This document shows positions 20,445 to 32,463 of a DNA stretch of 64,000 nucleotides, piece after piece. The notes below the pieces were generated by a model, which saw nothing but the letters and a program-made list of their open reading frames with translations, was not told the DNA's origin and made no database searches. This stretch comes from Brevipalpus yothersi (Eukaryota; Arthropoda; Arachnida; Trombidiformes; Tenuipalpidae): the NCBI GenBank assembly GCA_003956705.1, contig QZCP01000246.1, positions 99,078-163,077 of the forward strand, given 5' to 3'. Position numbers and translations under genes: made by a program. Each line of letters starts with the position of its first letter. The first letter of the stretch is position 1.

Positions 20445-22646
20445 CCTGTCCAGATCGTTGAGAGCCAAATACTTCTCGATGTTTCGATAAACACTAACTT
20501 CTAGAAAGAGTTATTGGACACAACTCATGAGAGAAACTTTCACTCTTTCAATTATCATGAGCAAATAACAATTAAGACATAACAAAAGAGTCTTTCGTGA
20601 ATATTGTTACAGTTTCATCAGATTAGAGCTCAAACTGTGTCACATCTGTTCGAAATCATTCGTCAACAAAAAGAACTGGAGGCTAAGTGAACGTCAAAAT
20701 TCTCTTTGATTGTGATTATCCTAAGATAAATGCTATATAACGTGCTTTGCAACCATCTCAGTATGGTTTCAGTGTATGATTTCAATCAATACGAATTTTT
20801 CATTGGCTCTTTTCACGCTCACTGATTACTCAATAAGCTATTTCAGCAAACAGTACTCCTAATTAACAAGTAAGAGTGTCGAAACTTTTCCCACTAAGTG
20901 ATTCTGATTTACGCAAGAATATCTTCAAAAGAATTTTCTGAAGGATAGACAACTGTGGAGCTTAGCATTCGAAGTATGAATCTACTATACATCAGAATGA
21001 GTCTATCAAGAGCTTTATCGATCTTACATGCATTTATTCATAGGCCTTATAAGGCCTATGAGTAATATAGTATTTTTTTCATCCATTCCCGATATTAGAT
21101 ATTCCATGGGACACGCACAAAATCATGTGTATCTTGGGTAATATTCTTATATCCCTCTCTTTCTCATAACTTATAGATGAGAACTATCTTATAAATTGAA
21201 ATTACATGGAATGAACAAGAGAACAATTGACACTTATAAAATGAAAAACTTTGAATGTCTATTCAAATACCGATTTCATATCGTGACATGATGTGTGACT
21301 CGAAAGGTTGTTCGTTCTCCTCCACATTTTAAATTGAATGCAATCTATCAATCTCGTGTAAACTTATTAGCAGAATTATATGAGAAAGAAAAATTTTAAC
21401 CCAGAACATTCATCAAATCAATTTCTAATCGGATCATCTCTTTTTCTTGAGTCCATACCACCATAAAATGACTAAATCATTTCCCAAAAAATCAATAGAA
21501 TTAAGTAAATGTTCAAATTTGTATTCTCAATCTGCTTAACATAGCTGACCTCAATGGGCAACAAAGGTTATCTTTTTTAGCATTTTAGCATCGTTCTGAA
21601 ACCTTAAACCATTCCTAATCAGCCTAATTATTAATCTCTATATTTCACTGGAATGGACCCAGCTATGATGGGGTGAAACTCTCGCCAAAAAATTACTCAT
21701 ATTTTTCCTGTGTAGCTTCAATTCAAACTGAATGATGGAGGGATATATTTGACGACTGTTTCGTGGAAAACTTTATTTCACTTATAATTTGAGAATCTTA
21801 TTCGATCACGTCTAAACAACCATCTCAATGCTAGTGATGGGACAAACAGAAATATGATCTGATAAAGACTAGAATATCAAGTTCACAAATCATCAGAGGG
21901 AGTCATTCTAAAACACATTTTCTCTCAACAAGCGGTCTATCAATCCCTTTTTTGATCACTAATCCTCTTTGTCTCGATATCGTCCCTCTGCCTAACCTAC
22001 TCTCTGAAAATTCGCTCCCATCTACAGACGCATCGCATGTAAAATGAGGGCCATATCCGGCTTTTGTGAGGTGTCCTAGTTGTGGTCAATGAGTGCACAC
22101 CAATACCAAAACCCAAAATTAGACTGGCTAGTTGGCTCATATGTATGATCTTTCCTCTCTTTAGATGCTTATGATTCATCATTGAGTGGAGGAATAGACG
22201 TTACTCATTGATGTCCTTTCTGTGCTCATAAATTAGGACTTTTCAAGCGATTGTGATGATGAACCAAATATTATTTGAGGATCTGGAAAGATTCCCTAAT
22301 GAGATTAAAATTTTTTGTTCTGCTACTTTGAAAATTGATTTTCCTTCAAAAATGTTTATTCAAACGCCCTTGATTGAAAATGATAATAATTTTTTCTCAA
22401 ACCAGAAAAATTTCGATCCAGAATTTCAATTATTCGATTCTCATCGATCTAGAGAAAGCGCGCGCGTGAGTAACCAATCCACTAGGTGACGCAATGGCAA
22501 TGTATCAAAATAAAAACATACATCAGCTGATCGAGAAAAGGGTTGAATCGTTTATGGGGTTTCTCCGAAAACTTATTCAATAGATTTGTACTCACTATCC
22601 TTATCAGAGATCTTTTTTCGAAATTCATCATCGCAACTGCTGGATC
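20445..22646. other. Mosaic gene-free stretch
   Basis: About 20500-21590 matches 1000-2100. About 21600-21740 is a CHID1 exon 3 remnant (GGCTTCAATT-type sequence). About 21740-21905 matches the leader region ahead of PARP-like copies a and d. From about 21910 it matches the LEM-BTB upstream unit of 10285 onward. At least three breakpoints fall within 350 bp. A short conserved upstream frame starts at 22494 (see findings). Confidence 0.55.
21039..21060. repeat. Perfect 22-bp palindrome
   Basis: Arms CATAGGCC and GGCCTATG flank TTATAA. The paralogous site near 1556-1570 reads CATGGGCCATGAG and lacks it, so the palindrome arose in this copy. Confidence 0.6.
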
Positions 22647-24305
22647 ATGAGAATTTATGGCCACTTGAGGATCCCATCTGTCAGAACGAGGTTCTCTACT
22701 TTGGCTGATTGGCAATTGAAATTGAAACTTATCCGGGATCATGGGTACGTTTGTGGGCCGATCACACCTACTACTCGCTTCGTTTATGAATACATTTTGC
22801 AGAATAGGGAAGAAAGAAAAGGTAAGCTGTCAAACTTCATTCTCCTCTAACCAATCTGTATTCCCATGTAAAAAGAAATTTCACTATCCTCAACGAGTGA
22901 TTTCTCTCATACTCACAGATGTCTATCGAAGTTTAGCTATGGCTATACCGGCAACCTCAAGCTCAGAATTGATCAACTCCTACTACTCACATCTTAAAAT
23001 TCCATCCATCGTGACAGAATTTTCCCACCTCGATGATCAAGAACTGAAAAAGGTGTTGAAACAGGATTATGGCTATATTTGTGGACCAATCACACCTACA
23101 ACTCGATTTGTCTATGAGTTCATTTTACGAAAAAGAAGAGAAAAAAGAGGTCAGATTAGTTTCCTCACGCAATTCGTTAATCAATTTGAACATTTCTATC
23201 TCATGAGAAAATTCTCTCTTACAGTTTCTTCATTTACTGGCCCGAGTCGAATTCCAACAAGCTCTCTTCGTCCCTTAATGACAGCTTCAAGAACCTGGGA
23301 AGATGAATTTTTGAGTGGAGTTAAGAGTATGCTCGATGAAAAGTTGTTAACTGATGTCAGTTTTGTTTTCCATTCCAAGGGAATCATTACCTCTACTGTG
23401 GATGTTCATAAATTCGTGCTCATGTCAGCGAGCAAAGTTTTCAAGACAATGTTCAGTGGCTCAATCCCAGAAGGATCGAAAGTGCAGATGAATGACCCTG
23501 AGATCGACATAAAAAGTTTCAGAATTTTCATTTGGTATTTATATACAGGCAAATTGGCGATAGATATACAGAATTGTAGTAAGCTTGTTTACTTGGCTCA
23601 TAAGTACGATGTCAAATCACTAGAAGAGAAGTGCTCTGAATTTCTTCTAAGGAATGTCTCAAGCTCGAACGTGCATGATGTCGTCCAAATTGTAAGTAAA
23701 TTGACTAATCATCCCATTAACCTTTAGTCTCTGAACTTAGAATCAAGATGCTTCCTAAGGATACAGAGTGGAACATTCGACTTCAATAGCAAATCATACT
23801 TTTCATAGATTGTCGCTTGCAGAAAAGTTAGATATTTCTTATTTTCTGCTGACTTGTTGAGGATAAGCTGTAATTTTTGTTACCAAGGAGCAAATTTTTC
23901 TTCTTCCACAGCTCAAGTAGCTCCAATCGACTCAATTTGATCAGGAAACTTCTTATGATATTCTCTCTCTCTCTAATTTTTAATTTTTTCTTATAATAGA
24001 CAAACCTCTACGATGTGGAACCATTTAATAGAGTCCGTTCTGAACTCTATTGCTCAGAATATGATCCTCTAGTAGATGAACTTTCATCAAAATTATCGAC
24101 GAAGCTTGACATTGGAACTGTATCTAATCATCGATCTGACCCACTAAATAGATCTCAAACACCCTCCAAACCCTGCCTTAAAGGCTTCTCCAAACTACGT
24201 TCAGCTCCTGGGATCGAGCAGAGATTTCTCAAGTTTTTGAGAATTTTCGAGCAAAATCTGACAAAGGATCCAATCTTTGCTTCTTGCATAATTTGCCTAA
24301 TTTGA
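22647..24305 (+). CDS. LEM-LEM-BTB fusion protein, copy L2 (tail frameshifted)
   Basis: Exons 22647-22821, 22919-23149, 23225-23691 and 24000-24305 have the same lengths and phases as L1 up to the last exon and encode 392 residues. Both LEM domains (LADWQLKLKLIRDHGYVCG; LDDQELKKVLKQDYGYICG) and the BTB domain (LLTDVSFVFHS, HKFVLMSASKVFKTMFSG, YLYTGKLAIDIQ) are intact. In the last exon a 4-nt deletion relative to L1 around 24210-24220 changes the frame, replacing the serine-rich and basic tail with a short hydrophobic ending (IFASCIICLI). The exon 2 donor is the weak GTCAGA; the second intron has no in-frame stop, so retention would also keep the frame. The tail exon opens TNLYDVEPFNR. Confidence 0.7.
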
Positions 24306-24574
24306 CTAATTCAAGATTTAATTCTCGAATCGATTCTACTTCAAATCTCCAGGTAGATGGATCAAGAAGGTGCTTGAAAGCTAAAAGAAGATTGGGGTAG
24401 AATTCTCAAGAAATCTGGCTTGGTCCAAAAGATCGTATCTGAAGAGAATTAGAGCATTCCATTTACATATTATGATCAGTTATCTGAGAATAGGGTACTT
24501 TCGACGATAATGGTAAATTATGTCAATTCAATCCTTGGATTCAATTTTTTGATGTCATCTGGATCATTCTGAAT

Positions 24575-25600
24575 GAGACTTCCTCAGTCGATCTCCATGA
24601 GAGAGGGTCAGTGGTAATTAATCCCAGAGTTAAAGTTATTTTGAGAAAACATGAAACTTACCTCAAGGATCATCTTAACTTCAACAAATCAGTTCTCGGT
24701 TATTGGGCTCAAGTGAGACGCTCTGAAAGTTCTTGTTATTTGTCGAAAATCCGCATGTAGGGACGTTTTTTGAGAATTTAAACCATTGCTTATCAGCCCT
24801 GGTTATCTCTATATTGCTGTGGGATTGGGCTGGCTATGGTTATACAAAACTCTTTGCGAAAAATTCACCTATATATCTTCTGTTCAACTTTTTTTTTGAA
24901 ACTGAAGAATGATGAAGAAACCACTCGAATTGAGGGGACACACGATATTGATACTGGATGGATGAGAGATCTTCGTAAAGCAATGATATGATATGAATGA
25001 TGACCCTGATATAAAAATTGTTCCAAGAGTTATGCTTGATAATTGGTATGCTTCTCAACTAATCACCCTGCTCACCAACACCAAATTGAAAAGCTTCATT
25101 GGTAGACTGCTAGTTGAACTTGCGGTGGTTAATATTCCAGCTAATATTAATATGTAGAAATGAGCAAAGCTCCAATGCTTCTACCCCGTTCTTAATTCAT
25201 GTTTTAATCATGATAATGAATCGCGTTGAGACAAATATTTGCTAGATTGAAATTCATAGAATTCAGTTCATATGTATTGTCTTTCCTCATCCATAGAAAC
25301 ATGAATTTGATAGATTTGCGCTTGAAATGTGGAGCTCACTTGCCGCTCAACAAAAGCTGTGAGTTTTATCATCAGGATCACCACTTGCCGAAAACAAGTA
25401 AGCTCAACAATTCCTGCATAGTTGCTTTCCTGCTAAGAGTTATCCTGAAGATTGATTCATTTGACGGATTATGTAGAACTGGAGCTGGGAGATCCAACGT
25501 TCTCTCTCCGTCACTTATGTCTATCCAAAAACGCATTGATATACTCCAAGATACGAGTACTGGAATATCGTCTGGAAATTTGGACAATGTTCAAAGTTTT
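24575..25600 (+). pseudogene. CHID1 fragments (exons 2, 3, 4 and 9)
   Basis: Exon 2-like sequence (about 24575-24713), exon 3 (about 24820-25130, with a small insertion after the GWMRDLRKA motif), exon 4 (about 25297-25358) and exon 9 (about 25478-25595) are recognisable. Exons 1 and 5-8 are missing and several frames are broken. It lies directly behind LEM-BTB copy L2, the arrangement also seen for L3 and L4. Confidence 0.85.
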
Positions 25601-26925
25601 TCCACAGGCTCCGTCAGATTAACTCCGATCATCAGATTTTGTGGAGGATCTTACATGCTTTTTTCTTAATTGCAAAATTCTCTTATTGCTTGAATGAACC
25701 AGAAATCAGTTTCAGATTGCAATGAATCTAAGTGAATATTGCAAAAGACATATTTGGCTCACATCATCTAAGTTTCTCAACACCAAGACCAAATTTTTTA
25801 GATCGTAAATTCTTACGCCCATCGACCAACGAAGCACCTTCACAGAGACCACGTCTCATCGATGACCAATTACAATTTTCCTAGCAGTAACATCTGAGGA
25901 AATTGAGTTCATGTTCATAAATGTTTTTCTCATTTTTTCAGTTTTCTTTTCTTTTTCATCAATTTTGAATCAACGAGAAATATTATAATATAATATAATA
26001 TAAGAGGAATGCCGAAGGCGATTGAATTCCAAAACAGGAATGGAATGTATGACCACAGATTTTTGCATGAGAAGTATTATCTGTATTGATGATGGATTGA
26101 CAAGAAATTTATCAAGATTCAAGAAAAAAGTGCCAGATCTTCAAGGTTTTCTTATTGATCCATGGTATGAAGAGAAAAAGGCAAGAAAAAATGAGGGAGC
26201 GTCTCATGCAACTTTTTAACGAAGGAAGATAGCAAAATATTTAAGACATAAGATCAGCACAATTGCCTTGCTCCGTTATTCGATTTTCTGTTGGAGAAAG
26301 CGTTACGTTGTGGAGTGTTCATTATTTAAACGTTTTCTTCGCCGTTTTCCGTGTGAGATTGATCACGGATGTAGAAGCTTGATTGCTTACACCTGAGTAA
26401 GTTTTGGGAGAAATGGTAGTTTTCCGCCAATGGATCTAGATCTACATTTCGGAACATCTCATTATCTTTTCGTTTGTTTCTGTTCTCATCATAAACATGT
26501 AATTTGATATCACTTTTGCCTCAACTTGTCAATTTGGTTGGACGTAAGGTTTCAACTCAGCCTTCAACGAGAGAATCCACTTTTTAACTTCCCTCTGATG
26601 ATATTGTGCAGATTTATGTGATAGTCCACACCTGGCTCTCATTCTGAGCTCATCTAAAGGTCTTGAGGTATGTCTCAGCTCAGGCTCATCGCTAAGGTCC
26701 TAGCTTCTCTGAGTATTCCAATCGAAACATTCGATATTGAAAGCATAATAAATGAGGAATTCATCAGAAATAAAGCATAGTAACATCTTGAAAAACGATT
26801 CAATGGTTAATGGGATACAAACAAAAAATATGATCTGATTTTCATGTAGATCAGGATACCAAACTCATAAATCTGAGAATCTCATTTTTATTCATGGTTT
26901 TTTTGTTTCCAACTCATTTAGCTGA
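25601..26925 (+). other. Gene-free flank and 5' leader of PARP-like copy e
   Basis: No exon supported. A short TATAA-type microsatellite lies at about 25982-26004. About 26490-26925 is duplicated at 32010-32463. A probable 5' UTR intron begins at about 26668 (CTTGAGGTATGT) and ends at about 26920 (CTCATTTAG), just before the ATG. Confidence 0.45.
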
Positions 26926-27901
26926 ATGATGGCAATGAAAGATAAGGCGGTTGAAGAGAAAGTTTTCCAACTGGATCATCCCTGGAATTGGAATATTGGT
27001 GAGCTTGAATCAAAGACTAATGTACTTACTCTTTGGCTTCAATTGAGATCAAAAGATCCTAGGGTTGTGAATCTGATGGGCTTTCTTCACAACCCCGCGC
27101 CGTATAGAAGGGACTCTCTTCCCGCAATGAATAAGAAGGAAACGGAAGAAATTTACGCTAATACTGGACATCAGATCAGACCTTTGGAGGAAAGTGAAAC
27201 TGAATACCAGATCCTGGAGAAGTATTTTGAAGACACCCGATATGAACAGAGATTTGAATGTAAAGCTTACAATCCATATAGGATTATGGATATCTTCAAG
27301 ACTACCCGTCTTAACAATGGACAATGGAACCCAAATTCATTACCGAACAGGAAACTACTCTGGCATGGCACTCCACATCAGAACATTTTGGGAATTCTGA
27401 GAAGTGGTTTTACTACCAATCCAGAATATGGATGGATATGCTTCTCCGATAGAGTACCTATTGCTGCTTTTCATTGTCGGAAAGACCTTAGCGAGCCAAC
27501 TTGGGGTAAAATTCGCTTCATTCTGTTGTGTGAAGTTGCCCTGGGTACATCGTATGTATCAGAAAATTTTCCTTCACTCACCCTCGATTCAATTTGATTT
27601 CTGTGCCAGAGATATACGGTACGGGAAGGTCAAAGACAATATCGAGAAACCAGGATCCGGAAAGGATAGTACTATTTGCATTGGTTGTTACAAGCCATCC
27701 GAATGGAAAAAAATGAATCAAATTCGTTGTGAGGAAGGTGATTCGTTTCTCGATGAAGACAAAGATGATTGTGACTATGAAGTACCATGGGGACCGTGGG
27801 TGAAGGATGAAAACTCTTATGGCAATATTCATAGTGAATATCGAGTTTATGATGGCGCACAAGCGAGAGTTCGCTATATAGTTCAATATAGAGTAAGATG
27901 A
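26926..27901 (+). CDS. PARP-like ADP-ribosyltransferase, copy e
   Basis: Exons 26926-27551 and 27610-27901 give 305 residues, the longest family member. His is at about 147 (NRKLLWHGTPHQNILGIL), Cys at about 172 (WICFSDRVPIAAFH) and Glu at about 285 (HSEYRVYDGAQARVRY). Ahead of the catalytic core are DPRVVNLMGFLHNPAPY and YQILEKYFEDTRYE, and the LFKTT-type strand IMDIFKTTRLNNGQW matches PARP1's VIDIFKIEREGE. It has 11 extra residues (about 30-40) absent from copy f, corresponding to a clean 33-nt difference. It has no signal peptide or transmembrane segment. The start is the first of two adjacent ATGs. Confidence 0.8.
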
Positions 27902-29200
27902 GCATGTGAATTTATGAATTGATAGTATGCAAAAATACTTTTTTGTACGCTGGTAACCCTTGTTGGGAACTAGGAAAGAGGAATATTCTATAAGTTTTAC
28001 ACTTAGAAAGCTGATTTGTACCAAGGTTTCGCTCTCTGATTATCTCTTATTTTCAAATTGAGAGGTAATCTTTCAGCAAATATCCATTTGTTTGAGCAGA
28101 TATGTACTCAACTTGAACGAAGAGAATTAAAGAAGCTATTATAGTATTATTTGAGATTTCTTATCATGAGCTCGTCCTTTTTCCTAACGAGTTCATACAA
28201 TATTCAAATCGAATGTCTCATATTTTCTACTTTCTCTGGTTTCAAGTGGAGCAAAATTGGGGTTTTCCTTGGATCAACGAAAAAGTGTATGGACAAGTCT
28301 GATAATTGAGTTTGTAACCGTCATGAAGCTTATTCGTTGGTCTCTTTTCTAACTCTGGTGAATACTCTGTAGCAACAAACTCACTGATCTTATCTCTTTG
28401 TTTTCCTACTGTGAGAATCTATGGTTCAAGCTTGTTTTTTGTCTGATCTGTCAAGTTTAATTTTCTCATTCATTTATCTTATGTAATGGTGTGGAACCAT
28501 GAGTTATATATCAGTATTCTTTTTTTCAGTTTACTCACACTCAAGCTATCTTATTCATGAAAATCAAGAAGTACATCAGTTACTCAATCTTCTGAAGAGA
28601 ACAAAGCATCAGAATCGAAGCTGAAGTTCGTAAATTAAATGAGGGATATATTTGAAAGTTGAGGCAGATAGTGATTGAAGACTGCATCATGATAGCTGAA
28701 ATACAGAAGCCTTCTGGCCAATTCACAAATTCATGAGAAGGAAGAAAGGAGATGAAGAAAGATGAACGAATCAGATACCATTATCTCTATGATTTCTCCA
28801 GGAGACATACAGCATTCGCTTTGTCACGAATAATGATCAAGACCAACAACAGTAATGTTTTGTTTCCCTGATACAACCTTGACTACAATTGAACACTGTT
28901 AATGTTATGATCAACAGTAAGATTTTTATACATAACACATGAAACTAGCGTAGGAAACTAGAAAAGAGAAGTTGCTTGAAAGTACGAAGAAGGTAAGGTG
29001 AGCATTCTCAAGCAATTCGATTGGAACTGTCCAATTCAGAAAAGCTCTGATTCCAAAATGTCTGAGGGGATTTCATATGCTCTGTTCTCATATTGTCATC
29101 AGCTAGACAGTCAAAAATGAGGTAGTCTCAATGATGGTGAATTGTCTCTCTAGTCAGTTCTATAACTTTCATTTTTAACGTCTCCTAAATCATTTCAAGT
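27902..29200. other. PARP-e 3' flank with a LEM-BTB 3' remnant
   Basis: About 27902-28560 is duplicated behind copy f (33407-34050). About 28970-29130 resembles the 3' end and flank of the LEM-BTB genes (GCTTGAAAG...AGAAG then the AGGTAGTCTCAATGATGGT stretch). No intact gene. Confidence 0.4.
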
Positions 29201-29209
29201 GAAATATCT

Positions 29210-30199
29210 TCATAAAGGAGGCTGCGCCGTGACTAATCCTAGATATAAGGAAATGATGAGAACATAAAGCCTACAACAAGTATCGAGCTCAACTTCAACA
29301 AAAATTCTTAGTTGAGCTGTTCCAGCGAGAAGGTTTAAATTTTCTTTCATTGCACAGCTGAAAATATACATCGATACCAGATTTTCATCTCCTTGAACCT
29401 TTTGACACTTTCTCATCGAAATTATGATCTCAATCTCACAGTAGAATGATGCTGGCTATGGTAACGCGTGAACTCAAATTGTGGGGATACATGATATTGG
29501 AAGGATGAGAGATCTTCGCAAAGCAAATCTTGATATAAAAATTGTCCCAAGATTTATGCTTGATAATTTGTATGCTTCTCGACTAATTGCTTTACTCACC
29601 AACACCAAGTTGCCAAGCTTCATTGGTAGACAGCAAGTTAAACTCTCGAAGTTTGGTAATCAAACTAAACTACAGGAACAAGAAAGGCCCCGATGCTTCT
29701 ACCCCGTTTTTGATACATGTTTCAATCATGATTATGATAATGAATCTCGTTGACATGAATGTTTTCTAGATTGAAATTCGCAGAATTGAACTCATATATC
29801 GTCTTTCCTTATCCACAGAAACATGAATTTGGTGGATTTGTTCTTGGAATGTGGAGCTCATTTGCTGCTCAACAAAAGCCGTGAGTTCTATCACATAATC
29901 ACCCCTCCGAATTACATTGATTGCTTCTAACTTTTCTCGCTAGTGATGTGATTGAAATTATTTCCAAAATCTATGCTCACTTCAAGAAAAATAAGATTCT
30001 CCTCATTCTGGTAGTTCCACCTCCTCTGCATTATGGGTATGTTTCTATCGTTTTCCAAGTTTTTTCAACTTTCTCATTCGATTTTGATAATTTAGTGGAC
30101 GTACTGGCCTCTTCGTCAAGGATGATGCTGAGCGTCTTGCACCTCATGTACATGGATTCTCCTTGATGACTTATGACTACTCAAAGGCTCGAAGGTAAT
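29210..30199 (+). pseudogene. CHID1 fragments (exons 2-6), fused to a foreign gene end
   Basis: An exon 2 trace (about 29220-29280), exon 3 (about 29480-29650), exon 4 (about 29817-29878), exon 5 (about 29943-30036) and exon 6 (about 30097-30196) are readable with several retained splice sites. There is no signal-peptide exon and the frame is not continuous. Homology stops just after the exon 6 donor at about 30200, where sequence from the five-repeat protein gene begins. Confidence 0.85.
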
Positions 30200-30544
30200 C
30201 ATAAGCGGATGTCCCAATACAAGATTCTAGAAAGCTGTCAAGAATTGGGATTTCCACTTAAAAAATGCCGAGAATATTTAAATCTCTTCAAGTCAGATAA
30301 ACAATGGTACAGAAATATACTTGCTGGACAGGTGGCTGCCTTCACTCCAAACAAAGTGTTAAAATCAGGGAAAGAAGCTGAAGTATGTCGTCTCATTTAC
30401 ACTCACAAATGTGAAAATATAACTGAACGTGAAATGCGTACAGCTTGGAGAAGTTTAGGTATACATCCTAACCGTGCTTGGTTCATAGCAAAAAAATTTC
30501 GTTCCATGAAGTTTGAAAATGAGTATTCATCAAAATTAAATTGA
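30200..30544 (+). pseudogene. C-terminal fragment of the five-repeat protein
   Basis: From about residue 260 of the 44.3-kb gene to its stop, 84 C-terminal residues are identical (beginning KSDKQWYRNILAGQVAAF and ending EYSSKLN). The 3' flank is also shared to about 30840. The N-terminal 70 percent of the gene is absent. Identity at protein level suggests a recent transfer from the 45-kb locus. An open frame of 123 codons spans it, but its beginning is CHID1 intron sequence. Confidence 0.85.
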
Positions 30545-32463
30545 TGAGTAAGCTTCACTTGGAGCATTAATTCATTTTGATACTAATTTATCTCTTCAAT
30601 TACCTAATGAGCAGTAAAGTATTATATGTGAGATAAAGAATGAATAATAAATTGTTTATCTGATAAGGACGTCAAACTCTCGAATGATTCATCATTTGTC
30701 ACATTTTTCGATCACCTGAAATGATCTACAGAGTGGGTTTAAATATTCTCCATGCTGGTGAGTAATAGTGAAGATCAGATTAGATGATCGATCTGAGTAT
30801 ATTTTCGGCCAATTTTTGTGCGCCAATCTTATTTGTGCACGCTCATACAAAACTGATAGTTTAGATAGTCAGAACGATTTTCTCGCTCCTTGGATGCTTA
30901 TCATTCCTCACTGAAGGGTGAAGAGATGTTCCTCATCAACGTCTTCTCTGTGCTTTTGAAAAAGAATTTTCTAGGCAATTGTGGAAAAATTAGGCGTTAG
31001 TACATTGCACTTTGCATCCATAACTGAAAGATGGTATCGAAGTAAGCAAAAATTAGAGAATAGATCTAGTCATCAGATCTGAAGAATAATGAGGCGAATT
31101 CCAATAGCTTCATACAGTTAGAAATAATCGTTGGAAGCAAATTCTTCCATTATGGAGAGTATACTTACTGGAAATTGCTAGTAATTTTTTTCAAGAATTT
31201 GTTTTCAAAGTCAGTCATTCTCTTGGTGTCATCATACTCATCTTTTTTCAGTTACTCTGCTCTGAGGAGCCAAAGCCCAACTAAGTTGAATTTCTTTCTC
31301 GATAAAAGAACGGCGATGTAACAGACTCACGCAATAAGTTTAACTTTCTCATACTACCTAACATATGGTTACAAAAATCAAATGAAAGTATCGGCCTACC
31401 TGATGAATTGTTTTTATCTCCTTATTTTTTCCAACAATGACTCAAATTGATAATAAACATCTCCTTCTCTCTGTCTATTCCATTCTGTCTTTTGAAGGTT
31501 TGGAGTTTCTCATGGAGAAGTTTTTTCAGATTCTCATCGTGATTTCATCTATTTGTCGCCAAAATGAATGCTGGATGGGAATATCTCAGATTTGTAGTTT
31601 TTGAAAGCTTCCATCCAACCTCAACTACCAATACTTCTTCGTTCTCTTCCCTAATTCAGCACTTGGATCAGGATTGATTCAACCTGTCGATCAGAATTAT
31701 CTTTCCAGAAGTAGAGACTAGGGATCGACTGCAGTGCTGCCATCGAGCGAGCCTTCCACTATAGATATGATCGATTATTTCAGTGTGCGCTCATCATGCA
31801 AATTAGCTAACCGGAAGTCTGTAGTCATCGTCTCTCTGTCCGATTATTAACAATTTGGAATGAATTCTCAGTTTCATAGTCATTTGGAATGAAACTATAC
31901 TTCTGACTATTATCTCTCTTTCTCTAGTTCAGTTAACATCATCTCGCTCTATTGTTTGTTCGAGTACCGTTATTCCTTGTAATTTAAGTTTTCGTCATCA
32001 TCTATCCGTTTGTTCCTGTTCTCATCACTAACATACAATTTGATATCACAACTCTGCCTCAACTTGTCAATTTGGTTGGACGTAGGGTTTCAACTCAGCA
32101 TTCAACGAGAGAATCCACTTTTTAACTTCCCTCTGATGATATTGTGCAGATTTATGTGATAGTCCACACCTGGCTCTCACTCTGAGCTCATCTAAAGGTC
32201 TTAAGGTATGTCTCAGCTCAGGCTCATCGCTAAGGTCCTAGCTTCTCTGAGTATTCCAATCGAAACATTCGATATTGCAAGCATAATAAATGGGAAGTTC
32301 ATCAGAAATAAAGCTTAGTAACATCTTGAAAAACGATTCAATGGTTAATGGGATACAAACAAAAAATATGATCTGATTTTCATGTAGATCAGGATACCAA
32401 ACTCATAAATCTGAGAATCTCATTTTTATTCATGGTTTTTTTGTTTCCAACTCATTTAGCTAA
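30545..32463 (+). other. Composite flank ahead of PARP-like copy f
   Basis: Three duplicated pieces are joined: about 30545-30840 from behind the five-repeat gene, about 30840-31310 from the LEM-BTB upstream unit (9720-10180), and about 31550-31985 from the flank of PARP-like copy b (7445-7860). From about 32010 it is the leader of copy e. No coding sequence. The 5' UTR intron seen ahead of copy e is conserved here (about 32205-32459). Confidence 0.6.

Noticed and set aside
27578..28024. Minus-strand open frame of 148 codons opposite PARP-like copy e exon 2
   Set aside because: It mirrors the conserved plus-strand exon; the paralogous frames opposite copies c and f differ in length and have no splice or domain support.
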